The notes beneath the pieces were generated by a model. The model did not search any database. It was not told the origin of the DNA and worked only from the letters and a program-made list of their open reading frames with translations. Both the position numbers and the translations under genes were made by a program. Positions 38,066 to 47,680 of a DNA stretch of 64,000 nt are shown piece after piece. The stretch is taken from NCBI GenBank assembly GCA_947458745.1, contig CANGYQ010000007.1, positions 1 through 64,000 of the forward strand, written 5' to 3'. The stretch comes from Bryobacteraceae bacterium (GTDB lineage Bacteria > Acidobacteriota > Terriglobia > Bryobacterales > Bryobacteraceae). Numbering within the stretch: position 1 is the first letter of the stretch; every line of letters begins with the position of its first letter.

Positions 38066-39559
38066 CTAGAGCGGCAGCACGTGGTGGTCGAAGCAGTCTA
38101 CGTGGATGTTGTCGTAGACGCGCCCCACCAGGTCCGGCCCGTGCTGGTCCAGAAAGGGCAGGATCGAATAGAACCGCTCCTGCAAGTGGCGATGCGGGAA
38201 GATCTCGTTGATCAGATAGGTGGAATCAGCCTGTTCCCGCTCACTGCGCCGCATCAGTTCCCGCGCCGCTTTGGCTTGTGATTTGGCCAACTGGTGGGCG
38301 ATCTTGCGGCGGCTGCTGGCGAAGGCATCCACCAGCGTGCGATCAAAACCAGTCAGAGCCTGCTCCACCCGATCGAGCGTAATTTTCAACTCTGCCGTGG
38401 CGTCAGTAAAGGTCTGTTGAAGACCCGCAGGGGCCAAGCGAGCCGCGATCTGCTCCCGGACAGTCGATTCCGGCCGCATCAGATCCGGCAGCCGCAAACG
38501 GTAGCGGTCCATCAACTTGGCGGCCCGCGCATCCAACAGCGTAAAGCCCGCCCGCGGCAGGGCCACCGGCTGACGGCCCAGCAGTGCCTCATAAAGCACA
38601 GCCGACTGCGCCAGATAAGCGATCTCGGCCGGTCCGCCGATCATCGCCACCGTGGGCAGCAGGAAGTCCTGCATCACCGGACGCAGCAGCGCGTTGGGCG
38701 ACAGTTGCTCCGGCGCGCCGGAAAAGGCTGCCACGTCGGCGACCTTCAGCGGCTTACGCCGCCCGCCTTCCAACACGAAGAACAGTGACGAACCCTTGCC
38801 GTCAAACAGAACCTGGGCGTGATAGCCCGCGGCGGTCAACGCTTTGCTACGCTCGATCACCCGATCATTCAATTCATTAGACCGGGCCGCGGCGGCTGCC
38901 AAAAACGGTGCCGCAATCTGGCGAATCGAGGGCCGCAGCGGATCGAGAAACAGTACTTCGTGGTCACCTAGCAGTTCGCGAACCAAGCCGATGAACGCCT
39001 CGCCAAAGGTGGCCCCCACCCGATAGTGGCGGCGCACCACCTCGTCGTCCACGGCCGGCAATTCCGTGATCCGCACCGGGCCCACCGGCTGTTGCGGCTG
39101 ATGGTCGCCTTTTGCCGTCAGCTTTACCGGCATCCGGCCGGCATCCAGCGTCCAGGTGTGGTCAATCTCTTCGAAGTCGTGGTCTTCGGTGGCCACCCAG
39201 AACACTGGCACCGCGGGCGTTCCTTGGGCCGTCAACTGCCGCGCCAGATGCACAGCGGTCAACGCCTTGAAGACCGTATAGAGCGGCCCGCCGAACAATC
39301 CCACCTGCTGTCCGGTGACTACGGCGACCGTTCCAGGCTGCGCCAATTGGTCCAGCAACGGTGAACCAGGGTTTATTTCGGCCAGCGCGGCCACAATCGC
39401 CTGACGCCGGCCAGCCGGAAAATCCACCGTTACGCGCTGGCTGAGAAGGGCGGGCGGGGATGGATAGAACGCCGTAACCCGTTCAGGATGATAGAGAAAA
39501 TCGGAATACAGCTTCGACGTTCCTGGCATGTCGGTATGTCGGACGCAAGCTGATTCCAT
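38066..39559 (-). CDS. bshC: Bacillithiol biosynthesis cysteine-adding enzyme BshC
   Basis: A 497-residue enzyme of normal length. It opens with a TSKLYSDFLYHPERVTAFY segment, then VAVVTGQQVGLFGGPLYTVFKAL, VFWVATEDHDFEEIDH (HIGH-like adenylate region) and ERFYSILPFLDQHG near the end. BshC adds cysteine to glucosaminyl-malate in the last step of bacillithiol synthesis. The upstream ATG 39559 is kept because the first residues match the start pattern of acidobacterial homologues as I recall them. bshA and bshB are not nearby. Confidence 0.93.
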   Translation of the reverse strand: MESACVRHTDMPGTSKLYSDFLYHPERVTAFYPSPPALLSQRVTVDFPAGRRQAIVAALAEINPGSPLLDQLAQPGTVAVVTGQQVGLFGGPLYTVFKALTAVHLARQLTAQGTPAVPVFWVATEDHDFEEIDHTWTLDAGRMPVKLTAKGDHQPQQPVGPVRITELPAVDDEVVRRHYRVGATFGEAFIGLVRELLGDHEVLFLDPLRPSIRQIAAPFLAAAAARSNELNDRVIERSKALTAAGYHAQVLFDGKGSSLFFVLEGGRRKPLKVADVAAFSGAPEQLSPNALLRPVMQDFLLPTVAMIGGPAEIAYLAQSAVLYEALLGRQPVALPRAGFTLLDARAAKLMDRYRLRLPDLMRPESTVREQIAARLAPAGLQQTFTDATAELKITLDRVEQALTGFDRTLVDAFASSRRKIAHQLAKSQAKAARELMRRSEREQADSTYLINEIFPHRHLQERFYSILPFLDQHGPDLVGRVYDNIHVDCFDHHVLPL

Positions 39560-39683
39560 GGGGGGCAGGGGTTTCCTCAGAGTAGCAGATGAGGGAATTC
39601 CAGCGGGGTTTCGATCTTTCTAATGTTAGCTTGGAAAAGGGCCCTACCGGGTTCGCCAAAAGCAAAGGACTCACGCCAAGACC

Positions 39684-40013
39684 ATGTTGGACGAACAACA
39701 GTTCAAACTCTACTGCGACCGCGAGCTGGATTTCCTCTCCCGCGCACTGATGCGCGCCGGTGAAGAATTCGAGTTCGATACCGACTTGAATGCCGGGGCC
39801 TTGACGGTGGAGTTCGAGGCGCCCCCGGCCAAGTTTGTCGTCAGCCCCAATGCCCCGGTGCGGCAGATCTGGATCTCGGCCCATTCCCGGAGCTTCAAGC
39901 TGGACTGGGACCCGGAAATTGAGGCCTTCGTGCTACCCGGCACCAAGCGGACGCTGCTGGAAGTGATGGCTCAGCATGTCTCGGAGCACCTGGGCGAAAC
40001 GGTGACCCTCTAG
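39684..40013 (+). CDS. cyaY: Frataxin-like iron-binding protein CyaY
   Basis: A 109-residue protein of frataxin size. An acidic first helix (LDEQQFKLYCDRELDFL) precedes strands with LTVEFE, the family hallmark RQIWISAHSRSFKLDWD and a C-terminal helix. Frataxins bind iron through the acidic ridge and regulate Fe-S cluster assembly. It precedes hemW, which builds or uses an Fe-S cluster, by 52 bases. An IscU-like gene is 4 kb away. Confidence 0.82.
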   Translation: MLDEQQFKLYCDRELDFLSRALMRAGEEFEFDTDLNAGALTVEFEAPPAKFVVSPNAPVRQIWISAHSRSFKLDWDPEIEAFVLPGTKRTLLEVMAQHVSEHLGETVTL

Positions 40014-40065
40014 CCCTCGCGGCCTTCTCCAGGATCAGGCAGCAGCAAGGATCAAAGCCCCCGCA

Positions 40066-41127
40066 GTGCCCGGCGTCTACATCTCGTATCCGTTTTGCGC
40101 GCAGAAGTGCACCTACTGCAACTTTGCCTCCGGGGTCTTTCCGCGTGAACTGGAGCCGCTCTACAACGCCGCGCTGCGCCGTCACGTCGTGCAGCACCAG
40201 TTTGCCTGGAAACCGGAAACGGTCTACTGGGGCGGTGGCACGCCCAGCCTGATGGACCTGGAGGCCTTTGCCTCCGTCATGCAAGCGATCCCGGGAGCGC
40301 CTTGGGTGGAAGCGACGCTGGAGGCTTCGCCCGGTACGATCACACCGGAGCGCGCGCGAGCGTGGCGGCAAGCAGGCATTGACCGCGTCAGCCTAGGCGT
40401 GCAGAGCTTTGTCGAACCCGAAATCCGGCAGACCGGCCGCAAGCACACACGGGCCATCGTCGAGCAGGATGTGGCGATGCTGCGCGAGGCGGGAATCCTA
40501 AAGATCAACCTGGACCTGATTGCCGGCTTGGCCGGGCAGACGCGAGAATCGTGGCGCCAGTCACTGGACGCGCTGCTGGCGCTGCAACCGGACCATGCTT
40601 CGGTCTACATGCTGGAAGTGGATGAAGATTCTCGGTTAGGCCGCGAACTGACGCTGGGCGGGGTCCGGTATGGCGCGGCGGTGGTGCCCTCCGACGACCT
40701 GATCGTCGAGTTCTACGAGACCGCGGTGGACGTGCTGGCCGCCGCCGGTCTCCCGCGCTATGAGATCTCAAACTTCGCGCGCCCCGGCCATGAATCCCGG
40801 CACAATCTGAAGTACTGGCGTCGTGAGCCTTACATCGGCTTCGGTGCCGACGCGCACTCCTTTGACGGGATCGAGCGTTGGGCCAACACGGATTCCATCA
40901 ACGATTTCGTGACGCTGGACAACCCCATCGTGGAGCGCAGCACGGCCATCGCGGGCGAGGAGCATTTTTTCCTCGGGCTACGCCTGAGTGAAGGCATCGA
41001 GGCCCGCGGCGTACCGCATCACCCGATGGAGGATTCCGGGTTGCTCGAACGCGTGGGCGGCCGCCTACGGCTGACCCGGCGCGGTGTACTAGTCTCAAAC
41101 GAAGTGTTCCAGGAATTTCTCGCATGA
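40066..41127 (+). CDS. hemW: HemW-type radical SAM protein
   Basis: A 353-residue protein starting at GTG. The cluster motif is C11-x3-C15-x2-C18 (YPFCAQKCTYCNF). Further markers are VYWGGGTPSLMD, RVSLGVQSF, INLDLIAGLAGQT, YEISNFARPGHESRHNLKYW and GFGADAHSF. HemW was long annotated as an oxygen-independent coproporphyrinogen oxidase and is now viewed as a heme chaperone. The usual YIHIPFC is YISYPFC here. The end overlaps ltaE by 4 bases. Confidence 0.88.
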   Translation: MPGVYISYPFCAQKCTYCNFASGVFPRELEPLYNAALRRHVVQHQFAWKPETVYWGGGTPSLMDLEAFASVMQAIPGAPWVEATLEASPGTITPERARAWRQAGIDRVSLGVQSFVEPEIRQTGRKHTRAIVEQDVAMLREAGILKINLDLIAGLAGQTRESWRQSLDALLALQPDHASVYMLEVDEDSRLGRELTLGGVRYGAAVVPSDDLIVEFYETAVDVLAAAGLPRYEISNFARPGHESRHNLKYWRREPYIGFGADAHSFDGIERWANTDSINDFVTLDNPIVERSTAIAGEEHFFLGLRLSEGIEARGVPHHPMEDSGLLERVGGRLRLTRRGVLVSNEVFQEFLA

Positions 41128-42143
41128 CCTATATCGATCTACGCAGCGACACTGTCACCAAACCCACGCCCGCCATGCGCGCCGCCATGTCCACCGCCGA
41201 AGTGGGCGACGACATCTATGGGGAGGACCCCACCACCAATGAGCTGGAAGCTCGGGCAGCGGAACTGCTGGGCAAGGAAGCAGCCATCTTTGTGCCCACC
41301 GGCTGCATGGGCAACACCATCGGCATCAAGCTGAACACCCAGCATGGCGACGAAGTGATCTGCGACGCGCGCGGCCACGTGATTGATTGGGAGCTTTCGA
41401 TGACGGCCTGGTTCTCCGGCTGCCTAGTCCGCACCGTGCCCACGCCCGACGGCATTCTCACCTGGGACCGTTTGTCGCCCTACATCCGGCACATCTCGCC
41501 GCACAATTCGCCCACGGCCTGCATCGAGATTGAGAACACCCACAACATGGCGGGCGGAGTTCCCTACCCCGTGGACGTGATCGATGACGTCACCGCGCGC
41601 GCCCATCAACTGGGCATCAAGGTCCACATGGATGGTGCCCGCGTCTTCAACGCCGCCGCGGCGCAGAACCTGCCCGTGGCGCGACTGGTGCGGGATGTCG
41701 ACACGGTGATGTTCTGCTTGTCGAAAGGCCTCTGTGCCCCGGTGGGCTCCATGGTGGTGAGCACGAAAGCCAATATCGACCGCGCCCGGCGCTACCGCAA
41801 ACAACTGGGCGGCGGCATGCGGCAGGTGGGCGTGCTGGCGGCCGCAGGCTTGCTGGCGCTGAGCGAGATGCCCGCGCGCCTGGTGGAAGATCACGCCAAT
41901 GCCGCGTTTTTGGCGCAAGGCATGGCGGACCTGGGCTACGATTGCGGCCGGGTCCAAACCAACATTGTCATTTTCGATTTAGGCCAACGGATGCCCGTCC
42001 CCCAGCTGCTGGAGCGTTTGAAGACGCGCGGCGTGCTGGCCGGAGGAGCCGGCGGAACCCGTGTCCGCTTTGTCACCCACCACGATGTCAGCCGCGCCGA
42101 TTGTGAGATCGCGCTGGCGGCCACTCGAGAGTCGTTGCTGTAG
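41124..42143 (+). CDS. ltaE: Low-specificity L-threonine aldolase
   Basis: A 339-residue PLP enzyme that cleaves threonine or allo-threonine to glycine and acetaldehyde. It opens IDLRSDTVTKPTPAMRAAM, then AEVGDDIYGEDPTTNELE, IEIENTHNMAGG, VHMDGARVFNAA and the PLP-lysine region FCLSKGLCAPVGS. ATG 41124 overlaps the hemW stop (ATGA). Confidence 0.95.
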   Translation: MTYIDLRSDTVTKPTPAMRAAMSTAEVGDDIYGEDPTTNELEARAAELLGKEAAIFVPTGCMGNTIGIKLNTQHGDEVICDARGHVIDWELSMTAWFSGCLVRTVPTPDGILTWDRLSPYIRHISPHNSPTACIEIENTHNMAGGVPYPVDVIDDVTARAHQLGIKVHMDGARVFNAAAAQNLPVARLVRDVDTVMFCLSKGLCAPVGSMVVSTKANIDRARRYRKQLGGGMRQVGVLAAAGLLALSEMPARLVEDHANAAFLAQGMADLGYDCGRVQTNIVIFDLGQRMPVPQLLERLKTRGVLAGGAGGTRVRFVTHHDVSRADCEIALAATRESLL

Positions 42144-42154
42144 AGATCCCCGTC

Positions 42155-44146
42155 ATGAACCCATTACTCAACATTGGGCAGGAGCCCGCCTTTGACCAAG
42201 TCCGCGGTACGCATGTGAAGCCCGCGATCTCGGAGCTGCTGGCCGAAGCCCGCCAGGAGATCGCCCAAATCAGCGCCGTCACGGAGCCCACGTACGAAAG
42301 CGTGCTGTCCGCCTTTGACCGCGCCGGTGAGAGCCTGGGCCGCGCCATGTCCGTGGCTGGTCACCTGGAAATGGTGGCCACCACGCCGGAGCTGCGCGAA
42401 GCCTACAACGATGTGCAGCCGCAAGTCGCCGAGTTCCATTCCTCCATCTGGCTAGACGAGAAGCTGTGGGCCGTGGTGAAGGCCGTGCCCGGAGCACCGG
42501 CCGGCGTTCACACCCGCTACTGGCGCAAGACGGTGGACGCCTTCAAGCGCTCCGGCGCTGACCTGCCAGCCGACCAGAAGAGGCGGCTCAGCGAGATTGA
42601 CGTGGAGCTGGCCACGATCACGAAGACCTTTTCTGACCACGTGCTCGATTCCACTTCGGCCCGCGAATGGCTGGTGACCGACGAAGCGCAACTGGCCGGG
42701 CTGCCGGAATCGGCCCGCTCCGCCGCGCGGATGAGCGCCCAGTCTAAGGGGAAAGAAGGTTGGCGCTTCACCCTGCAAGCGCCCAGCTACAACGCGGTAT
42801 TGACCTACCTGGACGACCGCACGTTGCGGGAAACCATGTACCGTGCCAGTTGCACGCGCGCCACCGAGGAAGGCCGGGACAACCGGCCGCTGATCCCGCG
42901 CATCCTGGCGTTGCGCGCCGAAAAAGCCCGGCTGTTGGGTTTTGCCAACTTCGCCGACCTGGTGCTGCAGGAGCGCATGGCCAAGTCCGGTGCCCGAGCG
43001 ATTGAGTTCCTCGAAAATCTTCGCGCCAAGAGCGAGAAGCGCTTCGCCGAAGAGCGGCAAGAGCTGGAAGCATTCGCCGGGCAGAAGCTGGAGCCCTGGG
43101 ATGTCGCCTACTGGGCCGAAAAGCTGCGCGTGAAGCTCTACGACTTTGACGAAGAGGCGCTGCGGCCTTACTTCCCGCTGGACCGGGTGATGGAGGGGAT
43201 GTTCTCCATCTTCGGCAAGCTGTTTGGCGTCGAATTCCGCCGTGTCGCGGACGTCTCCATCTGGGATCCGGCCGTCGAGTGCTTTGAAGCTGTCACGAGC
43301 GGTGGCCGGGTTTGCGGGCGTTTCTACACCGACTGGTATCCGCGCGAGAACAAGCGGCCCGGAGCATGGATGGACGCGCTGATCGGCGGCGGCCCGCGCC
43401 CCGATGGCGGCTTTGATCCGCACCTGGGCTTTATTGGCGGTAACCTGACGCCGCCGCTGGACGGCCAGCCGGCATTGCTGACGCATCGCGATGTCGAGAC
43501 GATCTTCCATGAGTTCGGCCACTTGATGCACCAGTTGATGTCCACCGTCGAGGTGCGGTCACTGGCCGGAACGCATGTGCCGTGGGACTTTGTGGAACTG
43601 CCCAGCCAGATCATGGAGAACTGGTGCTGGGAGCGCGAGGCGCTGGACCAGTTCGCGCGGCACTATCAAATCGGCGAGGCCATTCCGCAAGAACTATTCG
43701 ACAAAATGAAGCGGGCCAAGACCTTCCAGGCCGCCATGGCGCAGATGCGCCAGTTGAGCTTCGGCATCATGGATCTGAAGCTGCACATGGCGTACGACCC
43801 CGCCCGCGACGGCGACGTGGTGGCCTATTCGCGCGCCATCCTGAACGGCTTCTCGGTGGCACCGCTGCCACCGGAGCACGCCATGGCCGCGGCCTTCACG
43901 CATCTGTTCGGCGATGCGGTCGGCTACGGCGCCGGCTACTACAGCTACAAGTGGGCCGAGGTGCTGGACGCTGACGCGTTCTCGCGCTTCAAGGCCGAAG
44001 GCATTTTCAACGAGAAAGTGGGCCACGAGTACGTGGCCAAGATCCTCTCCCGCGGCGATAGCGAAGACCCGGCGGAGCTCTACCGCAGCTTCATGGGTCG
44101 AGACCCGGACTTAAGCGCGCTGCTGGAGCGCCAGGGGCTGGCCTAG
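42155..44146 (+). CDS. M3 family oligopeptidase (thimet oligopeptidase/PrlC type)
   Basis: A 663-residue zinc metallopeptidase. The zinc motif is H452-E453-x-x-H456 in [14 protein letters not shown], with the third ligand Glu downstream ([12 protein letters not shown]). N-terminal helical repeats and [15 protein letters not shown] near the end are typical. No signal peptide is present, so it degrades short peptides in the cytoplasm. It follows ltaE by 11 bases, probably in one operon with cyaY and hemW. Confidence 0.95.
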   Translation: MNPLLNIGQEPAFDQVRGTHVKPAISELLAEARQEIAQISAVTEPTYESVLSAFDRAGESLGRAMSVAGHLEMVATTPELREAYNDVQPQVAEFHSSIWLDEKLWAVVKAVPGAPAGVHTRYWRKTVDAFKRSGADLPADQKRRLSEIDVELATITKTFSDHVLDSTSAREWLVTDEAQLAGLPESARSAARMSAQSKGKEGWRFTLQAPSYNAVLTYLDDRTLRETMYRASCTRATEEGRDNRPLIPRILALRAEKARLLGFANFADLVLQERMAKSGARAIEFLENLRAKSEKRFAEERQELEAFAGQKLEPWDVAYWAEKLRVKLYDFDEEALRPYFPLDRVMEGMFSIFGKLFGVEFRRVADVSIWDPAVECFEAVTSGGRVCGRFYTDWYPRENKRPGAWMDALIGGGPRPDGGFDPHLGFIGGNLTPPLDGQPALLTHRDVETIFHEFGHLMHQLMSTVEVRSLAGTHVPWDFVELPSQIMENWCWEREALDQFARHYQIGEAIPQELFDKMKRAKTFQAAMAQMRQLSFGIMDLKLHMAYDPARDGDVVAYSRAILNGFSVAPLPPEHAMAAAFTHLFGDAVGYGAGYYSYKWAEVLDADAFSRFKAEGIFNEKVGHEYVAKILSRGDSEDPAELYRSFMGRDPDLSALLERQGLA

Positions 44147-44179
44147 CAGCCCCTCAGGGAAGCATCGCTTGCTGGCGCG

Positions 44180-44251
44180 CGCGGCTCGGTAGCATCCAGC
44201 GTTGCCGCGCCGCATCCAGCGTTACCGAGCCGCGACCGCCAGGGAGCGGTC
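44180..44251. repeat. Composite palindromic repeat, REP-like copy 2
   Basis: CGCGGCTCGGTA (44180-44191) is perfectly complementary to TACCGAGCCGCG (44223-44234). Between them GCATCCAGCGTT occurs twice (44192-44203, 44212-44223). A third hairpin, GACCGC-CAGGGA-GCGGTC, follows (44234-44251). Bases 44226-44249 match 159-182. It sits between convergent genes. Confidence 0.6.
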
Positions 44252-44280
44252 TTCACCTCAGATTTCTGGTCACCCTCAAT

Positions 44281-44940
44281 CTATTGCGGCGGCACGAAAG
44301 GCTGCGCGAGTTGCGCCAGCGTCTGGCGGCCGTACGTCTGCGCCAAACGCAGCAGCCGCAGAAAGACTTGCGCGGTTAGAAACGCATCGCCGGGCGCGGT
44401 GTGCCGGTCATGCGGGGTGACCTGAAACAGATCGCATAATGCATCCAGCGTGAAGCTGCGGATTCGCTCCCGGCCCGCAAAGGCACCGTCCTGTTCCAGG
44501 TGTAGTGTCAGGTCCATGGTGTCCAGCGAAAGGTTCTGCAGGCTGAACCCAAAGTGCCGTTGATAGCCCGCATTCAGCATGTGCACGTCGTGCCCGATGT
44601 GATGGCCCACGATGACGCCATCGCGCAGATAGGGGAGAAACCGCCGCAGTGCGTCCGGCTCGTCCAGACCTTGGCGGCTTTGCTCGCGCGTGATGCCATG
44701 GACCGTGACCGAACTGGTGTTGTGGCTCACCTTCAGCATCGCCTCGAAGCTGTCTTCGAGCAGAATCTCGCCACCTTCCACCGCTACGGCTCCGATGGTG
44801 ATCAACCGGTCCTTGCGCGGATCCAGGCCTGTGGTCTCAGAGTCGAGCACGACAAAGCGCACCAGCGCCGCCGGCACATCGCCGGGCCAGGTTTCGGTGA
44901 AGCAATCCTGATAGGCCGCTTGAAAGTCGGGCTCGCTCAT
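44281..44940 (-). CDS. DnaQ-like 3'-5' exonuclease
   Basis: A 219-residue DEDDh exonuclease. Exo I is LDSETTGLDPRKDRLITIGA, Exo II is VGHHIGHDVHMLN, and Exo III has the His-Asp pair in DRHTAPGDA. Such proteins proofread or trim DNA or RNA ends. ATG 44940 overlaps the stop of the DUF294-type gene by 4 bases, and a DUF294/DnaQ pairing is, from memory, common in bacteria. Confidence 0.88.
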   Translation of the reverse strand: MSEPDFQAAYQDCFTETWPGDVPAALVRFVVLDSETTGLDPRKDRLITIGAVAVEGGEILLEDSFEAMLKVSHNTSSVTVHGITREQSRQGLDEPDALRRFLPYLRDGVIVGHHIGHDVHMLNAGYQRHFGFSLQNLSLDTMDLTLHLEQDGAFAGRERIRSFTLDALCDLFQVTPHDRHTAPGDAFLTAQVFLRLLRLAQTYGRQTLAQLAQPFVPPQ

Positions 44941-46781
44941 GACTGCTTCTGCCAGCCCCATTCCGCCGTCACTTCCAGCAGTTGCGTCAATGACCGGAAG
45001 GCCGTCTTCAGCACTTGGCGTTCCGGACGGCTGAGGGCGGCGGGCGGAATAGTGGCCCCATCACTGCCTTCGCGAATGCCCGTGCGGGCCTGATGGTAGA
45101 GCACCACCAGCAGCGTCTGCTCCGCGTCGCGCAGCAGGCTTTCGTGCTGGGGCAATAGTTGCCGCGCGGCCCGCAGCCGCTCCAGGGTGGATGCTCCCAT
45201 CACCATGCCCGCGGCGATTCCCAATACGCGACCGGCATCGGCCAGTGGGCCAATCGCGGTGCGCTGCAAATGGAAGACGTTCGATTTTTGACCCGTATCC
45301 TCGACGACGCCGTCTTCAAAGAAGGTCATCGGCGGTAGATGCTCCAAGCAATCGTTGGCCATCAGGGCGGTAAAGGCCGGCCGGGCGCGCACTTCCGCCG
45401 CCACTCGCGCGTGCAACTGGGGCCACACCGGATGCCGGGGGTCCAGTGGAGCAGCATCAAAGAATGGTCGCGCCAGCGAGATACCGGAGAGCACCGGATC
45501 GCCAATCCAAGTCTCAAAGCGCGACGTCCAATCGTCCAGCGTGGCGCAGCAGAGCACGGGGTCAAGTGTTTCCTCGGGCTGCCGGTAGCCACACTCGGCT
45601 AAGGCCGGCAGAATGCGGCCCAATGCCTCAATGGCCGCGGGAAGAGCGGCCCGGTCGCGCGTCACCGCGGCCAGCACCGGAGCCATGGGCGTCACCAGTT
45701 CCGCCCGGCCCGCCGCACCCAGAAAGCACCAGCAAATCTCGGCGGCCGCAGGCGGATCCTGCGCGATCAGCCGCCGCAGAATCCTTTGGTGTACCCGGTG
45801 CGAGAACCGCGCCAGCCACTCCACCGACCGGGCATTCACCAACTGGCTGAGCACCAGCACTTCGGCCCGCGCCCGCAGGCGCGCCAACTGCGCGACGCCG
45901 GCCGAGGCGTCAATGGCCCGCAGAATATCCACCGGATCGTCCGCCAGCATGAGGGCGGCATCACCGCTGGCCAGCGCGCCGCGCCACGCGCCCGCCCGTG
46001 TACCGTCGCTGGTCACCGCCAGGGCGCTTGCCTCGCCGGTCAGCGCCAGCAATGCCTCACTCACTGTGCACTGCGGGGCCATCACGGGCGGATCAGCGCT
46101 CATCCATTGCGCCACCGTTGCGGTGGCTACTTCGCGATTGGGCTCAGCCAATGCCCGCAGCAGTTGATCGCGGGACAGCGTCCCGCGCAGGCCCCCTTCG
46201 CCATCGGCCACCAGCAGCGCCTGGGCGTTATGGCGGAGCAGTTGGGCCGCCGCTTGGGAGATCAGGGCATCCGGCCCGATCACCAGGGGCCCCGATGGCT
46301 CCAAGCGCTCGCTTAGGGGCTGGCTGGCCACCGGCGGTAGATCCCCGCCTGCGGAGCCGTGCGCGTTCACCGAAGCGTGTGTCGCCAGGTACTGCTGCAA
46401 GCTGGGATAGCGATCCAGCAGGGGCGCGAAGTCATCCGCCGGCAGGGCATACAGCACCACGTCGCTGGCTGTTTTTGCGGAATACCGGTAGACCGGGGCG
46501 TCCAGGAATCGTTCAAGCCCGAGAATCTCACCCGCTCCCAGGATGTCCCGGCGGCGTTCCTGTGCGTCGGCCTGCTCCACCAGGCATACCGTCCCTTGCT
46601 GAACCACGAAAATGTGGTCCCGATGAGCACCACCTTGCCAGAAAATGAACTCTTCGGACTCATGAAACTTCACCCGGCCCCGTTCCGCCAGCCGCAGCAG
46701 GTCCGGCATCTCCACCGTGTCAAACGGAGGGTGTTGCTTTAGAAAATCTGCAACGCGATACCGGATCGCGGAAGTTTGCAT
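44937..46781 (-). CDS. Cyclic-nucleotide/CBS/DUF294 protein with degenerate nucleotidyltransferase site
   Basis: A 614-residue multidomain protein: a cyclic-nucleotide-binding domain (about 20-140), a CBS pair (about 155-290), a DUF294 nucleotidyltransferase region (about 310-450) and the DUF294 C-terminal domain. In active relatives the motif is GSEGR-EQ followed by TDQDN. Here it reads GAAGRAELVTPMAPVLA, so the catalytic Asp residues and the Ser are gone. It is probably a sensor or scaffold rather than an enzyme. ATG 46781 is chosen from domain fit and the GATACT 7 bases upstream. Confidence 0.78.
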   Translation of the reverse strand: MQTSAIRYRVADFLKQHPPFDTVEMPDLLRLAERGRVKFHESEEFIFWQGGAHRDHIFVVQQGTVCLVEQADAQERRRDILGAGEILGLERFLDAPVYRYSAKTASDVVLYALPADDFAPLLDRYPSLQQYLATHASVNAHGSAGGDLPPVASQPLSERLEPSGPLVIGPDALISQAAAQLLRHNAQALLVADGEGGLRGTLSRDQLLRALAEPNREVATATVAQWMSADPPVMAPQCTVSEALLALTGEASALAVTSDGTRAGAWRGALASGDAALMLADDPVDILRAIDASAGVAQLARLRARAEVLVLSQLVNARSVEWLARFSHRVHQRILRRLIAQDPPAAAEICWCFLGAAGRAELVTPMAPVLAAVTRDRAALPAAIEALGRILPALAECGYRQPEETLDPVLCCATLDDWTSRFETWIGDPVLSGISLARPFFDAAPLDPRHPVWPQLHARVAAEVRARPAFTALMANDCLEHLPPMTFFEDGVVEDTGQKSNVFHLQRTAIGPLADAGRVLGIAAGMVMGASTLERLRAARQLLPQHESLLRDAEQTLLVVLYHQARTGIREGSDGATIPPAALSRPERQVLKTAFRSLTQLLEVTAEWGWQKQS

Positions 46782-46788
46782 GGGCGGA

Positions 46789-46794
46789 AGTATC
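46789..46794 (-). promoter_or_regulatory. -10-like GATACT, 7 bases before ATG 46781
   Basis: A looser match to the TANNNT pattern on the minus strand at leaderless spacing. Confidence 0.3.
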
Positions 46795-46929
46795 CTCGCA
46801 GAGGACGCACCAGGTCCTGTTGAATGGAACTGCCGCAGACGCTGCGGCTTGGCCATGAGTGTAGCGGATTCGGCCACCGCCATTGGAGGCCACAATAAAC
46901 ACGCCGTTGTCATGTTTTTCTGGCACTGA

Positions 46930-47667
46930 ATGAGTTGGCGTAAGCTACTGCTAGAGGCGGTTGCACGTTCCGGCAGCCGGCAGCGTCAACTCTTTCAGGC
47001 CCACTTGTCGCTGACACTATGCCAATTCGCTACCTGGTTTGCCGCGGAGATCGCGGTGTTGTCCAGCGGCTTCACGCTCCGGATCGACCGGCACGAGATG
47101 CGCGGTGATCAAGTGATCCTCCATTCGGCCAATGGCCAAACGGTGCTCCCCAAGTCCGCCGTGGTTGCTTTTGAAGCGTTGCCCGACGACGCACCGGCTC
47201 CCGCGCCGCCCGTGGTGGCGCCAGGGGCGTTGGCTCCGGTAGAACCACCCCCACCACCGAAATCGCCGCGTGAGCTCGTACGGGCGGCGGCGGAACTGCA
47301 TGGACTGCCGGCCGCATTTGTCGAATCGGTGGCCCGGGCCGAATCTGCTTTTGACCCGGCGGCGCTGTCGCCAAAGGGGGCCATCGGCTTGATGCAACTG
47401 ATGCCCGCCACCGCCAAGGCACTGGGAGCCAACCCGCACGACGCCAAGGAAAACGCGGAAGCGGGCGCCAGGCTGCTGCGGGATCTGTTGATCCAGTACC
47501 AGGATCACCCCGATCAAGTGCGGCGGGCCTTGGCCGCCTACAATGCCGGACCAGGTGCGGTGAAAAAGTACAACGGTGTACCGCCGTATGCGGAAACGCA
47601 AACCTACGTGGACCGCGTGCTGCGCCAATATCGCAAGACCGAAGCCGTGGCCGCCCCGCCCCAGTAG
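46930..47667 (+). CDS. Lytic transglycosylase (SLT domain)
   Basis: A 245-residue protein. The C-terminal SLT domain has ESVARAESAFDP with catalytic Glu 138, GAIGLMQLMPATAKALG and RALAAYNAGPGAVKKY, the lysozyme-like motifs of family 1 transglycosylases that cleave peptidoglycan. The N-terminal 80 residues form a small beta domain (FTLRIDRHEMRGDQVILH) linked by a proline-rich spacer. No clear signal peptide is visible, which is odd for a periplasmic enzyme. Confidence 0.85.
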   Translation: MSWRKLLLEAVARSGSRQRQLFQAHLSLTLCQFATWFAAEIAVLSSGFTLRIDRHEMRGDQVILHSANGQTVLPKSAVVAFEALPDDAPAPAPPVVAPGALAPVEPPPPPKSPRELVRAAAELHGLPAAFVESVARAESAFDPAALSPKGAIGLMQLMPATAKALGANPHDAKENAEAGARLLRDLLIQYQDHPDQVRRALAAYNAGPGAVKKYNGVPPYAETQTYVDRVLRQYRKTEAVAAPPQ

Positions 47668-47680
47668 CCTCTCGGCTGGC

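Noticed and set aside
39529-39531. A later start for bshC at the internal ATG
   Set aside because: The ten extra residues from 39559 resemble the start of acidobacterial BshC proteins, so the longer form was kept; neither start has a convincing ribosome binding site.
42452-43531. A 359-codon minus-strand frame inside the M3 peptidase gene
   Set aside because: It is wholly antisense to a well-conserved enzyme, with no recognisable motif or start signal.
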